From the NCBI GenBank assembly GCA_902572475.1, contig CACGGB010000001.1, forward strand, positions 103,557 to 167,556: DNA of 64,000 bases, in the 5' to 3' direction. Position 1 is the first letter of the stretch, and each line of letters begins with the position of its first letter. Source of the DNA: an uncultured Pelagibacteraceae bacterium. GTDB lineage: Bacteria > Pseudomonadota > Alphaproteobacteria > Pelagibacterales > Pelagibacteraceae. A program made the position numbers and the translations under genes. Positions 1 to 11,933 of this stretch are shown one piece after another. Under the pieces are notes generated by a model. The model saw only the letters and a program-made list of their open reading frames with translations, was not told the origin of the DNA and did no database searches.

Positions 1-2334
<2,334 letters not shown>

Positions 2335-2385
2335 TATAAAATTAATATCAGATTAAAAAAAAAATAGTATTATTTTTTAATAACG

Positions 2386-3312
2386 TTAAGCGTTGACTAC
2401 TAATCCGATTGATTGATTTTGAGGAGTTTTTTCGATTAATTTTTCTTCTTTAACTTCTATTTCGATACAAGATTGCTTACTAGTGAAAATTTTTTTTAAA
2501 AATGAGTTTGTTAAAAGATGTCCTCCTTGCTCACAAACTACTTTACCAAGAATTCTATATCCCGATAAAACAAAATCTCCCGCTAGATCTAGAATTTTGT
2601 GGTTCACAAATTCTTTTTCATTTCTCAAACCGTTCTTATTTAGTAATTTATTATTTCCAACAACAATCGCATTATCCAAAGAACCCCCTTTTGCTAATCC
2701 AAGTTTTTTAATTTTTTCAATATCTTCAAAAAGACAGAAAGTTCTCGAGTTATAAATTTCTTCTAAGTCATCTGTTTCGAAATTGACTATATTTCTTTGC
2801 TTACCAATAATTTTATTATCGTAATTTAATTTAAAATCTACCTCCAAAGCAGATTCATTCGGCTCTATTGAAATCTTTTTTTTATCTTCAATCAATTCAA
2901 TCTTGTTTATTATCTTCAGATATTTTATTTTATTTTTAAGTGTCTTTATTTCAGTTTTATTTAAAGCATCTATAAAATTTTTAGCTGATCCATCCATAAT
3001 TGGAACTTCTTCATTATTAATTTCTATAATAGCATTATCAATGTTAGCAATATAAAGAGCTGCAAGTAAGTGCTCTACAGTTGAAACCTTAACGTCTTTT
3101 TCATTTTTCAAGGTTGAACATAATTTAGCAGATGAAACGTTTGCATAATTTGCCTTGACTAGGTTATTTTTTTTCAGATCTACTCTTTTAAAAACTATTC
3201 CTTGATCACCTTCTGCAGGAAGAATAGTGATTTTTGTATGTACACCTGAATGAAGTCCGACGCCCTCAAAACTTACTGGAGTACTTATAGTAGTTTGGTA
3301 AATTCTTAACAT
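2386..3312 (-). CDS. lpxC: UDP-3-O-acyl-N-acetylglucosamine deacetylase LpxC (start re-assigned to internal ATG at 3312; listed ORF extends to 3375)
   Basis: MLRIYQTTISTPVSFEGVGLHSG, STVEHLLAAL, PIMDGSAKNF, FVNHKILDLAGDF motifs. Confidence 0.95.
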   Translation of the reverse strand: MLRIYQTTISTPVSFEGVGLHSGVHTKITILPAEGDQGIVFKRVDLKKNNLVKANYANVSSAKLCSTLKNEKDVKVSTVEHLLAALYIANIDNAIIEINNEEVPIMDGSAKNFIDALNKTEIKTLKNKIKYLKIINKIELIEDKKKISIEPNESALEVDFKLNYDNKIIGKQRNIVNFETDDLEEIYNSRTFCLFEDIEKIKKLGLAKGGSLDNAIVVGNNKLLNKNGLRNEKEFVNHKILDLAGDFVLSGYRILGKVVCEQGGHLLTNSFLKKIFTSKQSCIEIEVKEEKLIEKTPQNQSIGLVVNA

Positions 3313-3378
3313 TGGAGGTTTTATACATAATTTTGTCGTAGCTCTTAAAACAACTAATGTTTCTAAAAATAACAAAAA

Positions 3379-4575
3379 TTAATTAAAAATTTTGTCAAAG
3401 AATCTTGATATTACTGACTTTTTCTTCTTAACTATGGGAAGTGCTTCTTTCTTCCACCCATAATGAACAATTCTAATAGCTGAGTTGTAAATGTCACTTA
3501 AAGAAAAGTCACTTGTAAATTTAAGATTAAATTGATCTTTTTTTGAAAAATTTTTTTTATAGTATTCACGAAAACAATTTAAATTAGATTGATCATTTAT
3601 TTTTAAAAAAATAGATAAATTGTTTTCTAAAAAACTAATGACATTAATATTCTTATAAATTATAACTTCAGATAATTCTTCTATTCTTGCTTTCGCAACA
3701 TCAAAAATTAATTTTTTTCTTATTTTTCTAAAGTTTTGAGTTCCAAAAAATTCTTTTTCAACAATCTCTGAGTCTAAATCTTTGTCTGAAAACTTTAAAC
3801 TAAGCAGAATTTTTTTAACTGTTTGGCTATTTAAGCCAATAACTTTTGAAATATCATTCAATATAACATTTGATCCAAATTTAAAGTTTTGAATTAATTT
3901 TAATGCTGAATTCTCAAAATAAATTATTTCAGTATCATTCTCATTAATTTGAATTTTTAAAAAAGTTTCAAGATTTAAATTTTTGTTTATAATGTTCACA
4001 CCATCTAAAAATTTTTTTGATATTACTCTTTTTAATCTTAAATTACAGTTTTCTAACACTTTATTTAAATTTTTATAATCATTGTTCTCAATTAAAATAA
4101 AAGACAGTTCTTGGCTGTAGAGATTACCAAATAATCCTATTGGCAAATTATCTATTTCTTTTTTATCTAAAATATATTTTGAATTTAATATATGAAGAAT
4201 TTTTTTTTGATTTTCAACCTCACTTATTTTTAACTTTAGTTGATTAAGTATATATGTAATGTTTTCTTTACTCAATTGTGATCCATTGAGTTTTTTAAAA
4301 CCTGTAAAGTTGATAGCACAACTTTCAAAACAATCTGCAACAAAAATAACTTCTTTAAAAATGAAATTAATTTTTTGTTCAATTAAATAAACATTCTCTT
4401 TAATTATATCGCTTACTAATTTAAGATCGCTAATCTTTTTATCACTAATACCTTGAATAGGTTTTTTAATTGTATGAACTAATTCCAAATTTTTATTTTC
4501 ATTTAAATCACCGGCAATAAATATAAACTCAGAATTATTTACCTCGATAAATAAAATTGGTTCTCGAACTGACAT
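3379..4575 (-). CDS. ftsA: Cell division protein FtsA, highly divergent (ATP-binding motifs degenerate)
   Basis: 1C-domain signature LPIGLFGNLYSQELSFILIENNDYKNLNKVLENCNLRLKRVI, C-terminal SAIRIVHYG, amphipathic tail VISRFFDKIFN; located after ftsQ in the dcw cluster. Confidence 0.85.
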   Translation of the reverse strand: MSVREPILFIEVNNSEFIFIAGDLNENKNLELVHTIKKPIQGISDKKISDLKLVSDIIKENVYLIEQKINFIFKEVIFVADCFESCAINFTGFKKLNGSQLSKENITYILNQLKLKISEVENQKKILHILNSKYILDKKEIDNLPIGLFGNLYSQELSFILIENNDYKNLNKVLENCNLRLKRVISKKFLDGVNIINKNLNLETFLKIQINENDTEIIYFENSALKLIQNFKFGSNVILNDISKVIGLNSQTVKKILLSLKFSDKDLDSEIVEKEFFGTQNFRKIRKKLIFDVAKARIEELSEVIIYKNINVISFLENNLSIFLKINDQSNLNCFREYYKKNFSKKDQFNLKFTSDFSLSDIYNSAIRIVHYGWKKEALPIVKKKKSVISRFFDKIFN

Positions 4576-4578
4576 TAT

Positions 4579-5238
4579 CTATTTTAAGATAAGTTGATCT
4601 TTTATTCTATAATCAAAAGATTTAAATTGTAGAAAATTTGCTTGATCTTTTAGATTTAAGTAGTTTAATAGGCTTTGACTATAGTTATTAATAGGCAACT
4701 TTATAGTTTGATTCTCTATTGTGACTAAATCCCATCTTTTTGACTCAAATAAATAAAATTTTTTAATCTCGTTTATTGGAAAATTAATTGCTATTAGATT
4801 TTTATAAAAAATTTCAAAACTTTTTTTGTCACCAAAGACTACCGGTAAATTTTTAAATTCTTTTAAATCACTAAAATTTGCTGTTCCTCCGTTACTAGTA
4901 AAAAAAGATTTGATTTTCTTGTTTTGCAAGACAGCTATTGGTTTCTTTTCGAAAACCCTTATTTTAATCTTATTAGGATAGATTTTTTTAATTTCAAAAC
5001 TTTCAATAAAATCTATATCGTTCAATTTTATCTTAATTTTTTTTGAATTTAGTAAAAAAAGATTTGTATCATACAAAAAATCTAAATTTTTTTTTATGTT
5101 TTTTTCATCAACAATATGGTTATTTTCTATAATAATTTTTTTAATAGATAAATTTGGTATTAAACTGAAATTGGTTTGAATCTTATAAGTGCTTAAAAGT
5201 AATAAAAGAAATAAAGCAATTGAAAAACGTTTTTTCAT
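4579..5238 (-). CDS. ftsQ: Cell division protein FtsQ (POTRA domain)
   Basis: Single N-terminal TM; POTRA-like KKIIIENNHIVDEKNIKKNL...IDFIESFEIKKIYPNKIKIRVFEKKPIAV; between ddl and ftsA. Confidence 0.85.
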   Translation of the reverse strand: MKKRFSIALFLLLLLSTYKIQTNFSLIPNLSIKKIIIENNHIVDEKNIKKNLDFLYDTNLFLLNSKKIKIKLNDIDFIESFEIKKIYPNKIKIRVFEKKPIAVLQNKKIKSFFTSNGGTANFSDLKEFKNLPVVFGDKKSFEIFYKNLIAINFPINEIKKFYLFESKRWDLVTIENQTIKLPINNYSQSLLNYLNLKDQANFLQFKSFDYRIKDQLILK

Positions 5239-6173
5239 CTATTAATGCTTGCATCTAAAAGAATTTTCTCAACTAAATGTTCGAAGAAAAGTCCAGAATA
5301 ACTTGCGATTTCAGGAACTAATGAAAGACTGGTCATTCCAGGCTGAGTATTTAGTTCTAAAAGATAAAATTTATTTTTAAAAAATTTAAAATCTGTTCTC
5401 GTCACTCCTTTACAGTCCAAAGCTAGGTGTGCTTTTAAAGCTAGTCTTAAAACCTCACTGTATTTATTTTTTTTTATCCTTGCAGGCATAATATGTTCAG
5501 TTTTAGCAGATTTTGTATATTTGGCTTTATAATCGTAAAATGATCTACTAGGAATAAGTTCAATAGCTCCAAGAGGTTTATTGTTTATAATTGCAACTTG
5601 GACTTCTTGGCCACCTATGTATTGTTCAAACATTAATCGATTATATTTTTTGAAAAGAAATTTGGTAAATTTTTTTAATTCTGTAAAATTTTTTGCTATT
5701 TTAACACCTAAGCTTGATCCTTCATTTATAGGTTTAATTACTATCGGAAAGGAAAATTTTTTTTTTGAAAAATTTTCTTTAAGACTTGAGGTTTTTATCT
5801 GATCTTTTTGAATTACAAAATAATTTGGTGTAGAAATCTTATTCTGTATAAATATCTTCTTTGAAATTACTTTATCCATGGAATTGTATGAGCTTATAAC
5901 ACCCGAATGAGTGTAAGGAATCCTTAAATATTCAAAATAACTTTGTGCAACCCCATCTTCTCCATCTTTACCATGTAAAGCATTAAAAATAATGTCTACT
6001 TTTTTTTTATTAATCAAACTAAAATGTTTATGCTTAGGATCGAAGGTAGATACAATATAATTTCTTTTTTTTAGAGCTTTGACACAAGCTTTTCCACTTT
6101 CAAGGCTTACTGCTCTTTCCCCTGAGGTTCCACCGAGAACAACTAGAACTTTTTTTCTTTTTTTTTTATTCAC
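5235..6173 (-). CDS. ddl: D-alanine--D-alanine ligase
   Basis: VLGGTSGERAVSLESG, FNALHGKDGEDGVAQ, IKPINEGSSLGVK, ELNTQPGMT motifs. Confidence 0.95.
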   Translation of the reverse strand: MNKKKRKKVLVVLGGTSGERAVSLESGKACVKALKKRNYIVSTFDPKHKHFSLINKKKVDIIFNALHGKDGEDGVAQSYFEYLRIPYTHSGVISSYNSMDKVISKKIFIQNKISTPNYFVIQKDQIKTSSLKENFSKKKFSFPIVIKPINEGSSLGVKIAKNFTELKKFTKFLFKKYNRLMFEQYIGGQEVQVAIINNKPLGAIELIPSRSFYDYKAKYTKSAKTEHIMPARIKKNKYSEVLRLALKAHLALDCKGVTRTDFKFFKNKFYLLELNTQPGMTSLSLVPEIASYSGLFFEHLVEKILLDASINR

Positions 6174-7071
6174 CTATAATTTTAATCTCTAATTCAAGAT
6201 TAACTCCAGTTTTCTCTGCCACTCTTTTTTTTACTCTATTAATTAATTTTTCAATATCAGTTGCGCTAGCATTTCCATTGTTAACAAAAAAATTACAATG
6301 TTTATTTGAGATTGAAGCATCACCTTCTTTTAATTCTTCACACCCAGAGTCTTTTATTAATTTCCATGCTTTTCTTTCGCTACTAAGATTTTTAAATGTA
6401 CTTCCACATGTTTTGATTTGACTTGGTTGAGATAATTTTTTTTCCTCGATAAATTTTCTTTGTTTTTCTTCAATTAAGACTTTATCTATGTTCACCCCTT
6501 TTAATTTGACAGATGTTATAATTAAATGATCAGGTAAATTAGTGCCTCTATAGTAAAAATCTATATCTTTTCGTTTTATCTCTTTTTCTTTACAACTATG
6601 AGTGTCAATTACATTTATTGAGTCTAGAACTTTTGAAATATCATTTCCATAACAACCGCTGTTCATAATTACAGCCCCGCCTATTGAACCTGGTATACAA
6701 GATAAAAATTCAAGGTTTCCAATTCCATTTTCTTTTGCAAAATTAGCAATTTTGCGATCAGGTGTGGCTGCGCCAGCTTCAATAGTATTTTTATTTGCTA
6801 AATTAATTTTTGAAAAATTAGATCCAAGTTTTATTACCACTCCTTTAATGCCATTATCTCTTATAAGAGTATTCGAGCCAGCCCCAAGAATAGTTATATT
6901 AAGATTATTTTTCTTATTGATTTCTAAGAATTGGATTAATTGATCTTCACTATAAGGTTTAAATAAGTGTTCTGCTGGTCCACCTAGGTTAAACCAGCTG
7001 TAATTAGATAATTCAACATTATGAGAAATATTTTTTTTAAACTTTTTACTTAATTCCAAAACTAAATTCAT
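6166..7071 (-). CDS. murB: UDP-N-acetylenolpyruvoylglucosamine reductase
   Basis: ILGAGSNTLIRD, PGSIGGAVIMNSGCYG, KTCGSTFKN motifs. Confidence 0.95.
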   Translation of the reverse strand: MNLVLELSKKFKKNISHNVELSNYSWFNLGGPAEHLFKPYSEDQLIQFLEINKKNNLNITILGAGSNTLIRDNGIKGVVIKLGSNFSKINLANKNTIEAGAATPDRKIANFAKENGIGNLEFLSCIPGSIGGAVIMNSGCYGNDISKVLDSINVIDTHSCKEKEIKRKDIDFYYRGTNLPDHLIITSVKLKGVNIDKVLIEEKQRKFIEEKKLSQPSQIKTCGSTFKNLSSERKAWKLIKDSGCEELKEGDASISNKHCNFFVNNGNASATDIEKLINRVKKRVAEKTGVNLELEIKIIGE

Positions 7072-8468
7072 AAATTGTTTTTTAATTCTCTCATGTGTTT
7101 TGATATTGACCCAGCACCCATTCCTATTATGATTTCATCACTAATCAAATTTTTTTTCATATATTTTTCAATCTCACTAAAATCTTTAATCAAAACAACT
7201 TGAGTTTTTGAAAATTTTGATATTAAATTTGCAAAATCTATTGTTTTAAATTTAGAATTTTTCTTTTCACCAGCGGCGTACAAGGGGCATAGAAGAACTA
7301 TATCTGATTTGACAAAAGATCCAGCAAATTCTTTTTTTAAAGATAAAATTCTAGAATAACGGTGAGGCTCGAAAACAGATATAATTTTTCTATTTTTATA
7401 AACATTTTTTACACTGTCCAAAATTGAGTTTATTTCTGTAGGGTGATGGGCATAGTCGTCATAAAAATCGTTTTTATTTTTTGTAAAAATCTTTGTCATT
7501 CTTCTCTGGACACCAGAGAATTTTTTTAATGATTTTTTTATTATATTTTGATCCACACCTAAATTTAAACAAACAGTTACTGCTGCTGCTGCATTAAGTA
7601 CGTTATGTTTTCCTAATAATTTTAATTGAATATTTTTAATCTTTTTATAGTTTTTTTTTAAATCTTTATAAATTAAATCAAAACTCGAATAATCAACTTT
7701 GTATCTGATATTAGAAATCTTAAAATTAGCTGTTTTATCCTCACCATATGTGAGTATGTTTTTATTTTTAATTTTACTAAATATTTTTTTAATTTTTTTA
7801 CTATCAATACAAATTATTGCTTTTCCTGTGGGAGGTGTTTTTTCAATAAATTTAATAAAAGATTTTTCTAAGTTTTGATAATTTTTATAAAAATCGATAT
7901 GTTCATAATCTATATTTGTAACAATTGAATAATTAATTGGTAATTTCAAAAAGCTTCCATCGGACTCGTCAGCTTCAAGAATAGCCCACTCCCCTTTACC
8001 TAATTTTGCATTACTATTTAATGAATTTATTACTCCTCCATTTATAATTGTGGGATCAAGTTTTTGATCAGACAAAATTTTTGATACTAAAGATGTCGTG
8101 GTAGTTTTTCCATGTGAGCCAGTTATAATAATATTTTTTTTAAGAGAAACCACATCAGCAAGCACCTCTGCTCGTGAATAGATTGGAATTTTTTTTTCTC
8201 TTGCAAATCTTATTTCAGAGTTGTTGTTCTTTATTGCGGAAGATCTAACTAAAATTGTAGAACTTTTTACATTTTTTTTTGAATGACCTATATATACTTT
8301 GATACCTGCTTTTATACAGCTTGTTGTGTTTTTATTTTTATTTTGATCGCTCCCCTGAATTCTAAAGCCCATATTTTTCATAATTTGAGCTAATCCACTC
8401 ATACCTATACCGCCGATACCTACAAAATGAATGACTTCTTTTTGACCTAAATTAATTTTTTTCATCAA
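7068..8468 (-). CDS. murC: UDP-N-acetylmuramate--L-alanine ligase
   Basis: HFVGIGGIGMSGLAQ, GSHGKTTTTS, DDYAHHPTEI, EPHRYSR motifs. Confidence 0.95.
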   Translation of the reverse strand: MMKKINLGQKEVIHFVGIGGIGMSGLAQIMKNMGFRIQGSDQNKNKNTTSCIKAGIKVYIGHSKKNVKSSTILVRSSAIKNNNSEIRFAREKKIPIYSRAEVLADVVSLKKNIIITGSHGKTTTTSLVSKILSDQKLDPTIINGGVINSLNSNAKLGKGEWAILEADESDGSFLKLPINYSIVTNIDYEHIDFYKNYQNLEKSFIKFIEKTPPTGKAIICIDSKKIKKIFSKIKNKNILTYGEDKTANFKISNIRYKVDYSSFDLIYKDLKKNYKKIKNIQLKLLGKHNVLNAAAAVTVCLNLGVDQNIIKKSLKKFSGVQRRMTKIFTKNKNDFYDDYAHHPTEINSILDSVKNVYKNRKIISVFEPHRYSRILSLKKEFAGSFVKSDIVLLCPLYAAGEKKNSKFKTIDFANLISKFSKTQVVLIKDFSEIEKYMKKNLISDEIIIGMGAGSISKHMRELKNNL

Positions 8469-9546
8469 TTATATTTTTTAATACCTGATCAATATTGTTG
8501 TAGACATTTTTGTCAGAATATTGTCTTTGGTTTTTTGTAATTGTATCCAAAATAGAGTTATTTTTGTATATTTCTCTGATAAGAGATATCAGTTTCTCTT
8601 TCAAATCCTTTTCCTGTATTAGAAAACAAAATTTTTTTCTTTCATAGAACATAGCATTTTTTAATTGATGATTGTCTGCTGACGAGGGCAGTGGTACTGA
8701 AATAAAAGGGATATTAGCATTAGTAAGTTCTGCTAACATTGATGACCCTGATCTGGTAATTGCTAAATTTGCTTTCGAAAAATATTCTGCGACGTTATCA
8801 CTAAAATTAAAAATATGACAATCTACATGATTTTTTTTGTAGAACTGTTTTAACTCTTCATTTTGCTCAGGTAGACATTGCTGATAAATTTTTAGAACTA
8901 CACCTTTATCAGAGCAGTTCTTAAAAACATCAGGTAAAATATTTGCAAATATTTTTGCCGCTTGGCTACCTCCAAGAATAAGAATGCTAATTTTTTGCTT
9001 AAGATTTTGTTTGCGACCTTTGGATAAATTAATTATTTCTTTTTTAATTATATTACCTATTTCTGTAACTTTATTTTTATATTTGTAGTGTATACCCTCA
9101 ATTTCCTTATTAGATATCAATATTTTTTCAGCGAAAGGCAATAAATACTTATTAGCCTTACCAATAATTAGGTTATTTTCGTAAATTAAAAATTTTATTC
9201 TTAAAATACTTGCAGCAATACAGATAGGGAAAGACGCATAACCACCCATTCCAAAAATTATTTTTGGTCTATTTTTAATTAAAAAAAAAAGTGATTTAAA
9301 AATAGAATATAAAATCAATATTAAAGAAATTAAAAAAGTTAGTATATTTTTTGTATTTATCGGTGATGAAGGTAAAATAAAAACTTTAAAATAATTTTCT
9401 TTAATAATATATTTTTCCCCCCTTTTATCTGAAATAATATCAACGTTAAAATTTTTTTCGTTTAAATGTTTTGCTAAATTATAGCCAGGAATTACGTGAC
9501 CACCGGTTCCGCCAACTGCAATAATTGTCTTAATCTTGTTATTCAT
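8452..9546 (-). CDS. murG: UDP-GlcNAc:undecaprenyl-PP-MurNAc-pentapeptide GlcNAc transferase
   Basis: AVGGTGGHVIPG, FGMGGYASFP, LGGSQAAKIF, ITRSGSSMLAEL motifs. Confidence 0.94.
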   Translation of the reverse strand: MNNKIKTIIAVGGTGGHVIPGYNLAKHLNEKNFNVDIISDKRGEKYIIKENYFKVFILPSSPINTKNILTFLISLILILYSIFKSLFFLIKNRPKIIFGMGGYASFPICIAASILRIKFLIYENNLIIGKANKYLLPFAEKILISNKEIEGIHYKYKNKVTEIGNIIKKEIINLSKGRKQNLKQKISILILGGSQAAKIFANILPDVFKNCSDKGVVLKIYQQCLPEQNEELKQFYKKNHVDCHIFNFSDNVAEYFSKANLAITRSGSSMLAELTNANIPFISVPLPSSADNHQLKNAMFYERKKFCFLIQEKDLKEKLISLIREIYKNNSILDTITKNQRQYSDKNVYNNIDQVLKNIIDEKN

Positions 9547-10666
9547 AAAGATATGTTTTGTTTTTTGTGTAATTAAGAATTATACCTGCTAGTATTGCAC
9601 TTCCAATAAGTGAAGAACCGCCGTAACTTAAAAAAGGTAATGTCATGCCTGTTGTAGGTATTAAATTGGTATTTACACCAATATGAATAAAAGTTTGAAA
9701 TATTAATAAAGTTGAAAGACCACACAATGAAAATTTAACAAGTTGATCATCTTGGTTAATACAATTTTTTATTATTCTAAAAGATATGTACAAAAAAATT
9801 AGAATAATTATTACTGAGATAATTGAACCGTATTCTTCAGAAATGATTGCGATTATATAATCTGTGTGAGCTTCTGGAACACTGTCTTTTAAAATTCCTT
9901 CTCCCATACCTTGGCCTTTTAATCCTCCAAGTTTAATTGCGTCCAAGGCTGAAGAGGATTGAAATTTATCTCCTTTACTAGGATCAATAAAAGATACAAG
10001 ACGATCTGTTATATATCCAAATTTTTGTGGCATAAAATACAATAATGAGGTGAATGAAATTAAAAAAATTGAAAAAAAACTAATAATATAAAACAAACTT
10101 ACGCCAGAAATAAATACAATCGCACCCCAACTTAATACTAGCAAAATAGATTGTCCTAAATCTGGTTGATCAATTAAAAGAATTATAACTGATAATAATA
10201 GTAAAAAGCTAAAAAGATATTTTATTTGGGAATTTTTTAATTTTTCTAAAGTCAAAACCTTAACTGTAGCTAAAATAAAAAAAGGCTTGAGTATTTCTAT
10301 TGGTTGAAGTCTAAAAAAATAAAGATTTAACCACCTTTTGGCTCCTTTAACCTCTACTCCAATAAAAGGAACCAAAGCAAGAAAAATAAAAGAAAATATA
10401 AAGATAGGTACAATAATTTTTTTTAAAAAGGAAGTGTTTACTGAGGAAATACTGATCATAATTATTAAAGCAAAAAAAGTAAAAAGAAGATGTTTTGTGA
10501 AAAAAAAATAATAATCTTTATTCAATCTCTCACCTGCTAATGATGAAGTAGAAGAGAAAGAAAAAAATAATCCTAAGAGAAAAAGTATTATAAAACAAAA
10601 AAAAATTTTTTTATCAATATTCCTCCAATAATTTATAATTTTAAGTTTAAACATATTTTTTTGCAT
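9539..10666 (-). CDS. ftsW: FtsW, SEDS lipid II polymerase (real start possibly the internal Met at 10654)
   Basis: Multi-TM; GVEVKGAKRWLNL, QPDLGQS, AHTDYIIAIISEEYG, LPFLSYGGSSL motifs. Confidence 0.94.
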   Translation of the reverse strand: MQKNMFKLKIINYWRNIDKKIFFCFIILFLLGLFFSFSSTSSLAGERLNKDYYFFFTKHLLFTFFALIIMISISSVNTSFLKKIIVPIFIFSFIFLALVPFIGVEVKGAKRWLNLYFFRLQPIEILKPFFILATVKVLTLEKLKNSQIKYLFSFLLLLSVIILLIDQPDLGQSILLVLSWGAIVFISGVSLFYIISFFSIFLISFTSLLYFMPQKFGYITDRLVSFIDPSKGDKFQSSSALDAIKLGGLKGQGMGEGILKDSVPEAHTDYIIAIISEEYGSIISVIIILIFLYISFRIIKNCINQDDQLVKFSLCGLSTLLIFQTFIHIGVNTNLIPTTGMTLPFLSYGGSSLIGSAILAGIILNYTKNKTYLYE

Positions 10667-11930
10667 AATATTTACATAATTTTTTAAATGAGTTGCCTCT
10701 CTCCTCGAAGTTTAAGTATTGGTCAAAAGACGCTGAGGCTGGGCTTAATAGGATGGTATTTTTTTTTCTTTTAAACAATTTTATGTCATTTAAGATTTTG
10801 ATAATTGAGTTCTTTATATTTTTTGAAATAAAAAAACTCACTTTATTTTTAAGCTGTTTCTTAAAAAAATTTGTATTTTTGCCAATTATATAGCTTCTTA
10901 TAATATTTTTTCTTACATTATTTATTTTGAATTTGTCATTCTTTTTTGGAAGTCCTCCTACAATCCAAAAAATGTTCTTTCCATTTTTCAAAGCGCACTT
11001 AGATGCCTGAAACGAAGTAGCTTTTGAGTCATTTATAAAAGTGCAATTTCCCTTTTTTAAAAATATTTCATATCTATGCGGTAATCCAATGAATGATTTT
11101 AATGACTTTATAAAAGATTTCTCTTTAATTCTTAATAATTTAGAAACAGATAAAACAAACATCATATTTTCATCATTTATTTCTGATGTTAAGTAAGGAT
11201 TATTAATTTTTCCTTTTAATTTTTGAAAATCTTCCATTTTTGGAATAATTACTTTTGTAATTAATTTTTTCTTTAGATGTTTTTTCAAATTTAAGTTTAA
11301 AATACTGTATTGGTTTTTTGTCTGGTTTGAAAATATTTTTAATTTTGAATTTATGTAATTTCTTATATTTCCATGCCATTCAATGTGATCGTTACTAATA
11401 TTAAGTAAAATTGCATAGTCAGGGCTAATAAATTTTGAATGAGCCAGCTGAAAAGATGAGGCCTCTATTATTAAAAAATTATTCTTTTTTACATTTAAAC
11501 TAAGAATTGGAGTTCCTATATTTCCACCTAGCAATGTTTTATATTTATTTTTTTTTAAAACATGTTCTAAAATTTTACAAGTAGTAGATTTCCCATTAGT
11601 TCCTGTAACAACTATACTTTTGAACGACTTTTTGAGTAAAAATATTAAATCAATATCAGTAATAATTTTTTCTTTATATTTGTTTAACTCTTTTCTTTTT
11701 TTGGATTTTTTCAAACTAACACCTGGACTTAAAACAATATAATCTGTTTCTGACAAAGCTTTTTCTAAATTTTTTGGCCTAAGTTTTTTATAAAAATGTT
11801 TATTTTTATCATCCCAAACTTTATAATTTTTAATTTTATTTTTTTTAAAAAAATTAACAATTGATTGACCTGTTGCACCTAGACCATAAACTAGAAAAGA
11901 TAGTTTTTTAAAGTTTTTAGCAGAGATCAT
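10647..11930 (-). CDS. murD: UDP-N-acetylmuramoylalanine--D-glutamate ligase
   Basis: VTGTNGKSTTCK, NISNDHIEWHG, NDSKATSFQAS, LLSPASASFDQ motifs. Confidence 0.94.
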   Translation of the reverse strand: MISAKNFKKLSFLVYGLGATGQSIVNFFKKNKIKNYKVWDDKNKHFYKKLRPKNLEKALSETDYIVLSPGVSLKKSKKRKELNKYKEKIITDIDLIFLLKKSFKSIVVTGTNGKSTTCKILEHVLKKNKYKTLLGGNIGTPILSLNVKKNNFLIIEASSFQLAHSKFISPDYAILLNISNDHIEWHGNIRNYINSKLKIFSNQTKNQYSILNLNLKKHLKKKLITKVIIPKMEDFQKLKGKINNPYLTSEINDENMMFVLSVSKLLRIKEKSFIKSLKSFIGLPHRYEIFLKKGNCTFINDSKATSFQASKCALKNGKNIFWIVGGLPKKNDKFKINNVRKNIIRSYIIGKNTNFFKKQLKNKVSFFISKNIKNSIIKILNDIKLFKRKKNTILLSPASASFDQYLNFEERGNSFKKLCKYYAKKYV

Positions 11931-11933
11931 TAA

